64,000 bases of DNA from Treponema parvum (GCF_017893965.1 NZ_CP054142.1:1860001-1924000), one strand, 5' to 3'; shown: positions 54,603-63,753, numbered from the stretch's first letter. Made by a program: numbers and translations. Notes: generated from the letters alone by a model not told the origin.

Positions 54603-54932
54603 TTATTGTGCTGAAGAATCCGAAGTATCCTTCCACCATTCGGAGCTCTGCCCCGAAGCCTGTTCGACAGACTGCGCCGCACCCGACAGATCGGTCTTTA
54701 CAGCGGGTTTTTTATTCAACAAAGCAAGACCGAAGGCTGTAACAAAAAACAGCGTAACCAAAACGTAAGTTGTTTTGGTCAATATATTTGCTGAGTGTGA
54801 GCCGAACGCATTGGAAACTCCGCCTCCTATAAGACCTCCCATACCTTCTTCATTCTGTACCAAAACCAGCAAAACCAGCAGGATACAGATAATAACGAAT
54901 ACGACCAGAAGGATAATACCGATAACACCCAT
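54603..54932 (-). CDS. secG: preprotein translocase subunit SecG
   Basis: A 109-residue membrane protein with two helices (VIGIILLVVFVIICILLVLLVLVQ and TTYVLVTLFFVTAFGLAL) and the SecG motif QNEEGMGGLIGGG between them; the C-terminal tail is polar, Ser-rich. The start ATG at 54932 has GGAG eight bases upstream; 20 earlier codons are excluded. Confidence 0.93.
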   Translation of the reverse strand: MGVIGIILLVVFVIICILLVLLVLVQNEEGMGGLIGGGVSNAFGSHSANILTKTTYVLVTLFFVTAFGLALLNKKPAVKTDLSGAAQSVEQASGQSSEWWKDTSDSSAQ

Positions 54933-54963
54933 ATATAAAAACTCCAAACTAAATATTAGCGCT

Positions 54964-54992
54964 ATAATAGCTAAAATAGTAGAATTTGTCAA
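54964..54992 (-). promoter_or_regulatory. promoter of the secG-ptsN-V-ATPase operon
   Basis: TTGACA (54987-54992) and TATTAT (54964-54969), spacing 17. It is the only good promoter seen before the V-ATPase genes, so the operon may span 45.5-54.97 kb, ending at the 45527-45564 terminator. Confidence 0.65.
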
Positions 54993-55028
54993 ACAAGCGC
55001 GAACAGCGGCAAACGTCGCTTATCAACT

Positions 55029-55090
55029 GTGCGCAAAAAGCGCACGAAAACGCCATTCTCGGAAATTAAAATTTTCTCGCATGCCGTTTT
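55029..55090 (+). repeat. two-hairpin element, copy 4 (after tpiA)
   Basis: GTGCGC/GCGCAC hairpin plus CAT/ATG, GGAAAT/ATTTTC helices, abutting the tpiA stop. The orientation is opposite to tpiA and secG, unlike the other four copies, so here it cannot act as a leader for the flanking genes. Confidence 0.65.
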
Positions 55091-55837
55091 TTAAAGAATG
55101 CAAATGGGAACAAAGGTGTCGGCGGCAAGAGAAGCGCCACCTATCAATCCTCCGTCAATATCTTCCATCGCAAGAAGTTCTTTAGCGTTTGACGCCTTCA
55201 TGGAACCGCCGTACTGTATAACGACGGCCTCGGAAGCGGCTTTACCGTACATTTTTTCAATATGCTTTCTGCAAAACTTATGGATGGCCTGTGCGTCGTC
55301 GGGAGTAGCGGTCTTTCCGGTTCCTATCGCCCATACGGGCTCATACGCTATAGTGACATTTTTAAGCTGATTCTCAGATACGCCTTTAAGTCCTTCCGTA
55401 AGCTGAGCGGCGCACACCTTTTCTGCGTTTCCGGCTTCTCTCTCTTCGAGAAGCTCTCCTATGCAAAGAACGACTTCAAGTCCTTTTTCCAAAGCCTTTT
55501 TAACTTTGGCGTTGATAAGAGAATCGCTTTCGCCTATTTCATGACGACGCTCCGAATGTCCGAGTATCACGGATTGCACTCCGATGTCTTTTAACATATC
55601 GGCAGAAACCTCCCCCGTATGTGCGCCGTTATCCGTAGCCGCCATATTCTGCGCTCCGAGAAGGATGTTAGACCCTTTAAGGACGGGCGCGAGCGCGTCA
55701 AGGTATACAAAGGGAGCCGCAATCATATACTTGTTGGACTTCCCCTTTAATTCTTTAACAAGGGCTTTTGCAAGTTCAAGGGACTGTGCCTTGTTAAGAT
55801 TCATTTTCCAATTTCCTGCAATATAATGTTTTCTCAT
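55091..55837 (-). CDS. tpiA: triosephosphate isomerase
   Basis: A 248-residue glycolytic TIM barrel. N-terminal HYIAGNWKMNLNK (catalytic Lys), VILGHSERRHEIGESD (His), VVLCIGE and catalytic YEPVWAIGTGKTATPDDAQ (Glu) are intact. Start moved to 55837, with GGAG five bases upstream. Downstream of pgk by 28 bases, same operon. Confidence 0.97.
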   Translation of the reverse strand: MRKHYIAGNWKMNLNKAQSLELAKALVKELKGKSNKYMIAAPFVYLDALAPVLKGSNILLGAQNMAATDNGAHTGEVSADMLKDIGVQSVILGHSERRHEIGESDSLINAKVKKALEKGLEVVLCIGELLEEREAGNAEKVCAAQLTEGLKGVSENQLKNVTIAYEPVWAIGTGKTATPDDAQAIHKFCRKHIEKMYGKAASEAVVIQYGGSMKASNAKELLAMEDIDGGLIGGASLAADTFVPICIL

Positions 55838-55865
55838 ATTTTCTCCGATCTTTTTCCGAGCAAAA

Positions 55866-57134
55866 TTACTTCGTTTCCAGAGCGGCAATACCCGGAAGAG
55901 TTTTTCCTTCAAGGAATTCAAGGGACGCTCCGCCGCCGGTGGAAACATGGCTCATCTTATCCGCAAGGCCGCATTTGTTCACGGCTGCAACCGAATCTCC
56001 GCCGCCTACAACGGTCATAACGCCGCGACCGGTAGCTTTTGCAACAAGTTCCGCAACGGCTGCCGTTCCTTTGGAAAACGCTTCAAATTCAAATACGCCG
56101 ACGGGACCGTTCCAAACAATTGATTTCGCGCTTTCAATCGTAGTTTTGTACAAAGCGATAGTCTTGGGGCCTACGTCAAGCGCCATAAGGTTATCGGGAA
56201 TATTTACATCGTCGACTACAGTCGGAGTCGAGTCCGCGCTGTACTCTGCGGCGCACACGTGGTCTACGGGAAGAATAACTTTTACGCCCTTATCCTTTGC
56301 GTCCGAAAGCAGTTTTTTTGCCGTATCGGCAAAATCGTCTTCAACGAGAGATTTACCGACCTTGTATCCCTGCACTTTAAGAAACGTATACGCCATACCG
56401 CCGCCTATGACGAGAGCGGAAGCGTTTTTAAGCAGGCTTTCAAGCACAGCGATCTTTGAAGACACCTTTGCGCCGCCTATAATCGCTACCATTGGTTTGG
56501 GCGGATCTTTTAAAAGCGGCTCGAGATATTTTATTTCTTTTTCCATAAGGAAGCCCGCAACCTTTACTTTCATAAATTTTGCGATGGAAGCCGTAGAAGC
56601 GTGATCGCGGTGAGCCGTGCCGAAGGCGTCGTTTACATAGATTTCTCCGTAGGAAGCAAGTTCTTTTGCCATCTTGTCGCGCTCTGCGGCGTCTTTTGAA
56701 GTTTCTTCGCTGTGAAAACGCGTGTTTTCAAGCATCATAACGGCTCCTTCGGGAAGAGCTTCTACTGCGGATCCTTGTCCGAGAGAATCTTCGGCAAAAA
56801 ACACTTTGCCGCCTAATTTTTTTTCAAGATATTCGGCCACAGGTTTCATGCGGTTTTTGCCGTTTATAAACTTTTCTTTATCGGCTTCGGTAAATGTTTT
56901 TCCCGCCTTTTCGGCTTTTTCGGCGGCTTTTTTTACGTCCTTTGCGGGGTCTCCCAGATGGCTCATGAGCACAAGGCTTCTGGGTTTTTGCTCAAGTATG
57001 TACTTTATGGTAGGAAGGGCGGCCATAATGCGCGTATCGTCCTGAACGACTCCTTCTTTCATAGGAACATTAAAATCAACGCGCATAACGATACGCTTGC
57101 CTTTTAAATTTACATCTCTAACCGTTTTTATCAT
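55866..57134 (-). CDS. pgk: phosphoglycerate kinase
   Basis: A 422-residue two-domain kinase of glycolysis. RVDFNVPMKEGVVQDDTRI near 18, MLENTRFHSEE near 118 and GGGDSVAAVNKCGL near 375 are the family blocks; GGAKVSSKIAVLESLL binds nucleotide. AGGAGG lies five bases upstream of the ATG and is the 3' edge of the two-hairpin element. Confidence 0.97.
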   Translation of the reverse strand: MIKTVRDVNLKGKRIVMRVDFNVPMKEGVVQDDTRIMAALPTIKYILEQKPRSLVLMSHLGDPAKDVKKAAEKAEKAGKTFTEADKEKFINGKNRMKPVAEYLEKKLGGKVFFAEDSLGQGSAVEALPEGAVMMLENTRFHSEETSKDAAERDKMAKELASYGEIYVNDAFGTAHRDHASTASIAKFMKVKVAGFLMEKEIKYLEPLLKDPPKPMVAIIGGAKVSSKIAVLESLLKNASALVIGGGMAYTFLKVQGYKVGKSLVEDDFADTAKKLLSDAKDKGVKVILPVDHVCAAEYSADSTPTVVDDVNIPDNLMALDVGPKTIALYKTTIESAKSIVWNGPVGVFEFEAFSKGTAAVAELVAKATGRGVMTVVGGGDSVAAVNKCGLADKMSHVSTGGGASLEFLEGKTLPGIAALETK

Positions 57135-57149
57135 AACATCCTCCTATAA

Positions 57150-57209
57150 ATTGCGGCATTGCAGAAAATGTCAATTTTTAAAATACCGCAATTCGTGCGC
57201 TCTGCGCAC
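57150..57209 (-). repeat. two-hairpin leader element, copy 5 (pgk)
   Basis: On the minus strand GTGCGC/GCGCAC, then ATTGCGGTATT with AATGCCGCAAT (one G-T pair), inner AAAAAT/ATTTTC around TGAC. Lies inside the predicted pgk leader, 13 bases downstream of the -10. Confidence 0.7.
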
Positions 57210-57228
57210 GCTTCTATTCGTACAATCA

Positions 57229-57257
57229 ACTATACCTCTTTTTAAAATAAGGAGCAA
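57229..57257 (-). promoter_or_regulatory. pgk-tpiA promoter
   Basis: TTGCTC (57252-57257) and TATAGT (57229-57234), spacing 17. The predicted leader of about 88 bases consists almost fully of two-hairpin copy 5. Confidence 0.55.
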
Positions 57258-57313
57258 TGCGCTGTTCACTTTATGTAGATGTTTGTTTCACCCGTGCGGT
57301 TCCGATTGTATAT

Positions 57314-58537
57314 TCACATTTTCTTACCCGAAACGAACACTTGTTTTATATTGACGTCGTTGTCGAATATCAGAAGATCGGCTTCTTTACCTGCCGAAAT
57401 CGAGCCCGTCTTTTTTTCAATGCCCATAAAACGCGCAGGCAAAAGGCTTGCCATGCGGACGGCCTCCCACATCGGGAGCCCCGCTTTATAGACCATCGTG
57501 CGGACAGTTCTGTCCATAGTGCAGACGCTTCCGGCAAAGGAAGTGCGGTCCGGCATTTTGGCAATTCCCCCTTCGATTATGACTTCCTGCCCGCCGACCT
57601 TTGCTCCCAAAATGGAAGGACCTTCGGGCATTCCGGCGCCGCGCATGCTGTCCGTGCAGATACAAATGTGGTCGTGATCTTTAAGCTTAAGGATCATTTT
57701 TAAAAGATCGGGCGGCAAATGCATACCGTCGGCGATCAATTCTACGGAAAGGCCGTCCATGATATAGCCCGCTTCTATCGTTCCGAGAATACGAAAGCCG
57801 CCCTTCCTTTCGATGCCGGACATACCCGAATAAAAATGCGTAAGATGACGCACGCCGTGATCGTATGCTTTGGAAATTTCATCATACGTAGCGGCCGTAT
57901 GTCCGGCCGCCATCATTATTCCCGCTTTATGAAACACGTCGGCCATTTCCAAGGCTCCGGGAAGCTCGGGTGCAAACGATATGCGGCTTATGATGCCTTC
58001 GCCTTTTTCAAGAATGGGCATATAGTTTTCGGGTTTAGGATTTTTTATGAATCTGGGGTCTTGAGCGCCTTTTTGCACCATATCAAAAAAAGGACCTTCC
58101 AGATGAAGACCCGGAAGATGCGGTAAATTACTCTTATTTTTCTTCACTTGCCTAAAACACTCAAAGGTTTTAAAAAGCGCTTCGTCGCTGCTCGTAAGAG
58201 TGGTGGGATAATAAGTGGTAGTACCGTATTTTAAATGAGCGAGGGCGGCTCCTTCTATATCTTCAGGACTTCCGTCCATATTGTCAAAACCGCCGCCGCC
58301 GTGCGAATGAATATCTATAAAGCCCGGAGAAATAAAATCTCCCGAACAATCTACGACGGTTTCGCCGTCCTTAGGAGCGAAAGCGCCGTTTGTCCCGGAA
58401 ACGGAGCCGTTGCAGCAAGATTTGTCGGCGTTCTTTTTACATTCCCCGACTTCAATTATCTCAGCCCCCTTTGTGCGAACGAAACCGTTTTGTAAAATTC
58501 CGCCCTCAAGTATAACTCTTGCATTTATAAATAACAT
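57314..58537 (-). CDS. nagA: N-acetylglucosamine-6-phosphate deacetylase
   Basis: A 407-residue amidohydrolase. SPGFIDIHSHGGGGFD near 80 and GLHLEGPFF near 150 hold metal ligands, GHTAATYDEI near 220 and HLTHFYSGMSG near 242 the His ligands, and DSMRGAGMPEG the catalytic Asp. Gives glucosamine-6-P plus acetate; the tandem nagB genes act next. Start moved to 58537, GAGG seven bases upstream; divergent from dctP. Confidence 0.95.
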   Translation of the reverse strand: MLFINARVILEGGILQNGFVRTKGAEIIEVGECKKNADKSCCNGSVSGTNGAFAPKDGETVVDCSGDFISPGFIDIHSHGGGGFDNMDGSPEDIEGAALAHLKYGTTTYYPTTLTSSDEALFKTFECFRQVKKNKSNLPHLPGLHLEGPFFDMVQKGAQDPRFIKNPKPENYMPILEKGEGIISRISFAPELPGALEMADVFHKAGIMMAAGHTAATYDEISKAYDHGVRHLTHFYSGMSGIERKGGFRILGTIEAGYIMDGLSVELIADGMHLPPDLLKMILKLKDHDHICICTDSMRGAGMPEGPSILGAKVGGQEVIIEGGIAKMPDRTSFAGSVCTMDRTVRTMVYKAGLPMWEAVRMASLLPARFMGIEKKTGSISAGKEADLLIFDNDVNIKQVFVSGKKM

Positions 58538-58557
58538 ATATTTACCTCGTATAATCA

Positions 58558-58586
58558 CTTATAGCCAGCTTTTTATCGTTCGTCAA
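58558..58586 (-). promoter_or_regulatory. nagA promoter
   Basis: TTGACG (58581-58586) and TATAAG (58558-58563), spacing 17, giving a leader of about 14-20 bases with GAGG. The stretch 58587-58801 towards dctP shows no gene. Confidence 0.6.
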
Positions 58587-58801
58587 GGAATTTGCCGCGT
58601 CTCAAAAGTCTCAATGCCTCAAACAGCGCCGTATGCGGTTTGTGTTTCCCTAAACATTTCGTTTTCAAAACGCGCGTTCAGTTGTTTAACCGGCGCACTG
58701 CCGTTTGGTTATTCAGCTGCGTACTTCTGTTCTATTGTTTGTTGCCGAGCCGCTCGGTTCAGGCACTAAGCGGCCGGAAAAATAAAAAATAAAAATTCAT
58801 C

Positions 58802-58855
58802 TTGACAACTATAAAAACAAAGGTAGAATATAGTAAAACGCTAACGGTAACGTTT
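58802..58855 (+). promoter_or_regulatory. dctPQM promoter with LacI-type operator
   Basis: TTGACA (58802-58807) and TAGAAT (58824-58829), spacing 16. A 20-base near-palindrome AAACG-N-TA-N-CG-N-TA-N-CGTTT (58836-58855, 16 of 20 symmetric) lies on the start point. It fits the LacI-family regulator encoded in the same operon. Confidence 0.75.
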
Positions 58856-58873
58856 TCTTATTTGGAGGTACAT

Positions 58874-59863
58874 ATGAAAAAATTGGTCGCGTTTGCAATC
58901 ATAGCGCTGACTGCGGTAGGTGGCGTCTTTGCTACAGGTTCCACAAAAGCAAAGGCTGCTAAGGTTATCAAGCTTAAGCTTGCCGAAAATCAACCGGCGA
59001 ACAACCCTGTGTCTAAGGGTGTAAAAATGTTTGCCGATCTGGTCAAAGCAAAGACAGGCGGAACAGTGGAAGTGGAAGTGTATTTGGACGCACAGCTTGG
59101 CAATGAAAATGAAACAATCGATCAGGTACAGGCCGGAACTCTCGACTTCGCACGCATAAACACATCCGCTCTGGCGTCTACGGTAAACGAAGTGGGCGTA
59201 TTCACGCTGCCTTATATTTTCACCGGCACAGAGCAAAAATACAAAGTTCTTGACGGAAAAATCGGGCAGGATATTTTAAATACCATGCGCTCAAAAAACA
59301 ACATAATAGGCCTTGACTTTTTGGAATCAGGCTCGCGCAATTTTTATTCAACTAAAAAACCCATAAAATCAGTATCCGATCTTAAAGGAATGAAAGTCCG
59401 CGTACAGCAGAACGAAGTCGCCATAAGAATGGTCGAACTTCTCGGCGGAGCGGCAACTCCGATGGCATACGGAGAAGTCTACCAAGGTTTGCAGACGGGC
59501 GTCATCGATGCGGCTGAAAACGACTTTGTCTCTTATTACACTTCGGGACATTATGAAGTTGCAAAGTATTTTTCTTTGGACGGACACATGGCTCCTCCGG
59601 CGCTGCTTATCATGAGCACGGCGGCATGGAAAAAACTTAACGCAGACCAGCAGAAAGCTGTAAAAGAAGCTTCCCGCGAAGCGGCTCTTTGGCAGAGGAA
59701 GGCTATGGACGACTTCCAAAACGAATCCCGTGCGGCGGTAGAAAAGGCCGGTTGTAAGGTATTTACCGTTGACGCAAAAGAATTCCAAAACGCTGTGAGT
59801 GAAATTTACAACAAATATCCTCAGTACAAGGATTTGATTGCAAAGATAAGGGCAGTAAACTAA
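58874..59863 (+). CDS. dctP: TRAP transporter solute-binding protein
   Basis: A 329-residue periplasmic DctP protein: signal peptide KKLVAFAIIALTAVGGVFATGS, then LKLAENQPANNPVSKGVKMF, and the carboxylate-binding Arg region LKGMKVRVQQNEVAIRMVELLGGAATPMAYGEVYQGLQTGVIDAAENDF near 165-215. The conserved Arg suggests a sugar-acid ligand; nagB downstream points to an amino-sugar derivative or sialic acid, not decided. GGAGG is four bases upstream of 58874. Confidence 0.92.
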   Translation: MKKLVAFAIIALTAVGGVFATGSTKAKAAKVIKLKLAENQPANNPVSKGVKMFADLVKAKTGGTVEVEVYLDAQLGNENETIDQVQAGTLDFARINTSALASTVNEVGVFTLPYIFTGTEQKYKVLDGKIGQDILNTMRSKNNIIGLDFLESGSRNFYSTKKPIKSVSDLKGMKVRVQQNEVAIRMVELLGGAATPMAYGEVYQGLQTGVIDAAENDFVSYYTSGHYEVAKYFSLDGHMAPPALLIMSTAAWKKLNADQQKAVKEASREAALWQRKAMDDFQNESRAAVEKAGCKVFTVDAKEFQNAVSEIYNKYPQYKDLIAKIRAVN

Positions 59864-59879
59864 ATCCTTAAACAAAATC

Positions 59880-59974
59880 GGCCGAATTTCGGCCGAATCA
59901 TTTATTTATAATCATTTAATAATATTGAAGCATTAAGAAATTGGGGCTGTCCGGAAACTTCGGTTTTCGGACAG
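59880..59974 (+). terminator. two intercistronic hairpins after dctP
   Basis: GGCCGA/TCGGCC around 59880-59894, and a strong hairpin at 59947-59974: CTGTCCG-N-AAAC with GTTT-N-CGGACAG closed by TTCG. They probably reduce read-through into dctQM or protect dctP mRNA. Confidence 0.65.
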
Positions 59975-60005
59975 TTTCCTTAATCTAATATCACGAGGTT
60001 CAACA

Positions 60006-60569
60006 GTGGAAGCAAAAAAAGACAAACTGTCAAAGATTCGTTCCGCATTAGATCGCATGATTGAAGCGGAACAGAGTCTCTGCTGCTACATTCTTATAAT
60101 TGAGGTTGCCATAACCTTTGTCCAGGTAGTTCTGCGCTCCTTCGGCAACCCGTTCAGCTGGTCTGAAGAAGTTACGCTGATGTTTTTAGTGTGGTTCGGC
60201 TATCTGTGCATTCCCATCGATATTTACACGGATTCCCATGCGGCTCTGTTCTTCGCATACGGTAAGTTACCGCCGTTCGCAAAAAAGTTTCTCGATCTTG
60301 GACGGCACGGAATTTTGGTCTGGTTCAGCGTCCTCATGATCAAATACGGAGCTAAGATAACCGCTCTGAACATAGCGAAAAAACAACCGGCAACGCAATT
60401 ATCGCAGGGACTTTTATTCGCTCCGTTAGTAGTCGGCGGTATTCTTATGACAGTATACGCAGCATTCAATTTTGCAAGTACCTGTCTTAAGCCTCTAAGC
60501 GAATACGTTGTCGACAAAAATGCGGTAAAAACGATCGACGAGCTGAACAGAGAAAGGGGAGGAAATTAA
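60006..60569 (+). CDS. dctQ: TRAP transporter small membrane subunit
   Basis: A 187-residue four-helix membrane protein of the DctQ family with RSFGNPFSWSEEVTLMFLVWFGYL near 40 and the SHAALFFAYGKLP segment. Start is a GTG at 60006 with GAGG seven bases upstream. Works with DctP and DctM in Na+-driven uptake. Confidence 0.9.
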   Translation: MEAKKDKLSKIRSALDRMIEAEQSLCCYILIIEVAITFVQVVLRSFGNPFSWSEEVTLMFLVWFGYLCIPIDIYTDSHAALFFAYGKLPPFAKKFLDLGRHGILVWFSVLMIKYGAKITALNIAKKQPATQLSQGLLFAPLVVGGILMTVYAAFNFASTCLKPLSEYVVDKNAVKTIDELNRERGGN

Positions 60570-60570
60570 G

Positions 60571-61875
60571 ATGGCAAGTCAGGCAATAGCTACGTGGATA
60601 CTTTTCGGCTCGCTCGTCGTGCTAATGGTATTCCGTTTTCCCATATCTTTTTGTTTAGGCGTTTCGGCTTTGTTTACTGCTATATATTTGGACATTCCTT
60701 TTTTTAATCTGTTTCAAAAAATGTCTACGGGAATCACGAGCTTTACGTTTATGTGCGTGCCGTTTTTTATAATAATGGCGCAGATCATGACTGACGGAGG
60801 AATAAGCGACCGTCTCACAAAATTCTGCAACGTTATGATCGGCCGAGTGAGAGGCGGAACCGCAATCGTAAACTGCGTTGTTTCAATGTTTTTCGGCGGC
60901 ATATCGGGGTCTTCGATAGCGGATGTTTCTTCGATAGGCTCTTTTTTGATTCCGTCAATGATCAAAGAAGGATACGACGCGGATTATTCCATTGCAGTAA
61001 CGTGTACAAGTTCGGTGGAAGGCGTTATAATTCCGCCGAGCCAAAACATGATATACTATATTGTCGCAGCCGGAAGCGGTCTTTCCGTAAGCACAATGTT
61101 TATGTGCGGCTACATTCCGGGCATACTGCTTACTCTTGCGCTTTGCGTATGTTCCTTTGTGATCGCAGTAAAAAACAAATATCCTATAAGCCAAAAATAT
61201 TCGTGGAAAGAAAATATTGCAATAATACGCGAAGCCGCGCTGGGACTGATCACGATCCTTATCGTAGCAGTAGGCATTCTCGCAGGATTTTTTACGGCGA
61301 CGGAAGCAGGCGGAGTTGCAGCCGTATACGCTTTAATCATTACGATTTTCGTATACCGTACAATGAATTTTAAAAAATTCGTTCAATGCCTTAAAAAAAC
61401 TCTCAGAACCCTAAGCACCGTCATGGCAATAATCGCTACGAGCAGCGCTTTCAGTTACGTGCTTGCCTATCTTAAGGTTCCCACACGGGTCGCTTCTTCG
61501 CTGATGTCGGTGTCAAGCAATCCAGGAGTAGTAATGCTTCTTATGGTGATCATGATGGTCTTTCTCGGCTGTTTTATGGACATGGGAATTCTTTTGATAC
61601 TTCTTACGCCCATTCTGTACCCGGTGGCGATGTCTTACGGATATAATCCCTATCATTTCGGGCTGATCATGGTTCTTACGCTTGGACTCGGACTTTTAAC
61701 TCCGCCGGTAGGGACTTCTCTTTGGGCCGGATGCTCTATAGCGAATATGCCCATAGAAAAAGCGATCAAAGGTTTTATGCCGTTCTATCTTACGTATTCG
61801 TTTATTCTGGCAATAATAATCCTATTCCCGACTATAACGCTTATGTTGCCGCGAGCGCTTGGATACATATCATAG
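60571..61875 (+). CDS. dctM: TRAP transporter large membrane subunit
   Basis: A 434-residue DctM with 12 or so helices; GGISGSSIADVSSIGSFLIPSMIKEGYD near 110 and IIPPSQNMIYYIV near 150 are family blocks, and LTPPVGTSLWAGCSIANMPIEKAIKGFMPF near 375. Starts one base after dctQ stop region, GGAGG upstream. Confidence 0.94.
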   Translation: MASQAIATWILFGSLVVLMVFRFPISFCLGVSALFTAIYLDIPFFNLFQKMSTGITSFTFMCVPFFIIMAQIMTDGGISDRLTKFCNVMIGRVRGGTAIVNCVVSMFFGGISGSSIADVSSIGSFLIPSMIKEGYDADYSIAVTCTSSVEGVIIPPSQNMIYYIVAAGSGLSVSTMFMCGYIPGILLTLALCVCSFVIAVKNKYPISQKYSWKENIAIIREAALGLITILIVAVGILAGFFTATEAGGVAAVYALIITIFVYRTMNFKKFVQCLKKTLRTLSTVMAIIATSSAFSYVLAYLKVPTRVASSLMSVSSNPGVVMLLMVIMMVFLGCFMDMGILLILLTPILYPVAMSYGYNPYHFGLIMVLTLGLGLLTPPVGTSLWAGCSIANMPIEKAIKGFMPFYLTYSFILAIIILFPTITLMLPRALGYIS

Positions 61876-61885
61876 GAAAATGCTT

Positions 61886-62983
61886 ATGGACGGCAAAGTG
61901 ACGCTTAAAGACATTTCGAAGGCCACAGGTTATTCGCTTATTTCAATACACCGCGCAATTTATAACAAAGAAGGTTTAAGCGAAGAAACGCGAAAAAAAA
62001 TCTTAAAGGCAGTCGAAAAGACGGGGTACCGAGTAAACTACATGGCGTCCGCACTAAAACGGAAGACTATAAAAATTGCCTTGATAATGTGCGAAGGCAA
62101 CACAACCGGCGATTATCACAATACTATGCTCGCCGGCTGCCGCATGGCAGCCGGCGAATTTGCAGGGCTAAACTGCACAGTCAGTGAATTTTTATATCCG
62201 GCCGGGCTCATAGGCGCAAAACAGGAATGCCGCATTCTTGATTCCCTGTTATACGAGCATCCAGAAGAATACGACGGTCTTCTCGTAGTCCCTGAAAACA
62301 CAGGCAGAGAGCTTTCTCTTTGCCTTAACAAGCATATTGCGCAGGGGACGCCGGTCATTCTTATCGACAATAAGTTTGAAGACATGAAATATCTTTGCTG
62401 CATCTCTCCGCGAAGTTACCTTATAGGTCGTCTGGGAGCGGAATATCTGTGCAAAACTTCCAGTCCCGGTAAAATCCTTGTGGCTTTAGGGGACGAGACG
62501 TCAAAGACGCATCAGGAAAACGTAGAAGGTTTTGAAGCGTATATAAATGACAATAAGCTCCCGTTTTCATGCGTGTATATTCATGACCCGTACGATGAAG
62601 AAGAAGAAACGGCTCTCATCGATTCCGCCGTGCAAAGCGATTCTGCGATCACGGCCATGTATACTGTCCGTGAAAAAAATTCGCATGCGCTTGCAAAGGT
62701 GGCTTCCCGCTATCCCCAAAGAAAATTCCAAGTGCTTGCGAGCGATCTGTGTCCTTCAAACGTACAAAATCTGAAAGAAGGCATAGTAAGCGGCGTCATC
62801 GACAAAAATGCGTACCAAAGAGGATATTTGGGGATGAGCACCTTGTTCGGCTATGTTCTTAAACACGAAAACCCCAAGGCAAAAATATTATCCGTTCCGG
62901 TATCTATCGTAATGCAAAGCAATCTTCCCTTTTATGTAGGAGAGATGGGATCGGGGATCTGTATATCCTCGACCGAAATATAA
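61886..62983 (+). CDS. LacI-family transcriptional regulator
   Basis: A 365-residue repressor: LacI helix-turn-helix and hinge VTLKDISKATGYSLISIHRAIYNKEGLSEETRKKILKAVEKTGYRVNYMASALKRKT, then a periplasmic-binding-like sensor domain. It acts very likely on the operator at 58836-58855. Start at 61886 has AGGA eight bases upstream, ten bases after the dctM stop. Confidence 0.93.
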   Translation: MDGKVTLKDISKATGYSLISIHRAIYNKEGLSEETRKKILKAVEKTGYRVNYMASALKRKTIKIALIMCEGNTTGDYHNTMLAGCRMAAGEFAGLNCTVSEFLYPAGLIGAKQECRILDSLLYEHPEEYDGLLVVPENTGRELSLCLNKHIAQGTPVILIDNKFEDMKYLCCISPRSYLIGRLGAEYLCKTSSPGKILVALGDETSKTHQENVEGFEAYINDNKLPFSCVYIHDPYDEEEETALIDSAVQSDSAITAMYTVREKNSHALAKVASRYPQRKFQVLASDLCPSNVQNLKEGIVSGVIDKNAYQRGYLGMSTLFGYVLKHENPKAKILSVPVSIVMQSNLPFYVGEMGSGICISSTEI

Positions 62984-63012
62984 AATTTTACCTTATTTTT
63001 GGAGGAAAATAA

Positions 63013-63753
63013 ATGTTTACTATCAGTGTTTCACAGTCTCCACAAGAGCTCGGACAGGCGGCTGCAAACCGCATAGCGCTTGAGATCAACAAGGCGATAA
63101 AAAGCAAAGGGTACGCCCGTATCGTCCTTTCGACAGGAGCATCGCAGTTTGAAACGATCGACGCCCTTATAAAAGAGGATGTGGATTGGAGCAAGGTAAC
63201 CATGTTTCATCTTGACGAATATGTAGCCTTAGCGGAAACCCATATCGCTTCGTTCCGTAAATATCTTAAAGAACGCTTTGTGAGCAAAGTGAATTTAAAA
63301 GAAGCCGTCTTTGTGAACGGAGAAGGCAATATAAAAGAAAACATTGCTTACATAACCAAAAGACTTACGGAGGCGCCCATAGACGTCGGCGTGATAGGAA
63401 TCGGAGAAAACGGGCACATAGCCTTTAACGACCCGCCTGCGGATTTTAATAACAAGGAAAGCTACATAGTAGTAAACCTTGATGAAAAATGCAAAAACCA
63501 GCAAGTACACGAAGGTTGGTTTAAGACAGTCGCCGACGTACCTGATCAGGCTATTTCCATGACCGTACATCAGATCATGAAAAGCAAGGTGATCGTGTCT
63601 TCCGTTCCGCATGCGGTTAAAGCCGACGCTATTTTAAAAACGCTTACCTCTCCGGTCACAAACAATGTGCCAGCCACCATAATGAAAACTCATCCGGAAT
63701 GGTATCTTTTTATTGAAAACGCTTCGGCGGAAAAGGCATTTCCTTTAAAATAA
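63013..63753 (+). CDS. nagB: glucosamine-6-phosphate deaminase
   Basis: A 246-residue isomerase/deaminase giving fructose-6-P plus ammonia. FHLDEYVAL near 71, GIGENGHIAFNDPPADF near 134 (catalytic Asp/His) and SMTVHQIMKSKVIV near 180 are typical. GGAGG is eight bases upstream. Completes the nagA-nagB route. Confidence 0.93.
   Translation: MFTISVSQSPQELGQAAANRIALEINKAIKSKGYARIVLSTGASQFETIDALIKEDVDWSKVTMFHLDEYVALAETHIASFRKYLKERFVSKVNLKEAVFVNGEGNIKENIAYITKRLTEAPIDVGVIGIGENGHIAFNDPPADFNNKESYIVVNLDEKCKNQQVHEGWFKTVADVPDQAISMTVHQIMKSKVIVSSVPHAVKADAILKTLTSPVTNNVPATIMKTHPEWYLFIENASAEKAFPLK

Noticed and set aside
58592-58792. Frames between nagA and dctP
   Set aside because: Several overlapping frames with no ribosome binding site; the two divergent promoters explain the region.
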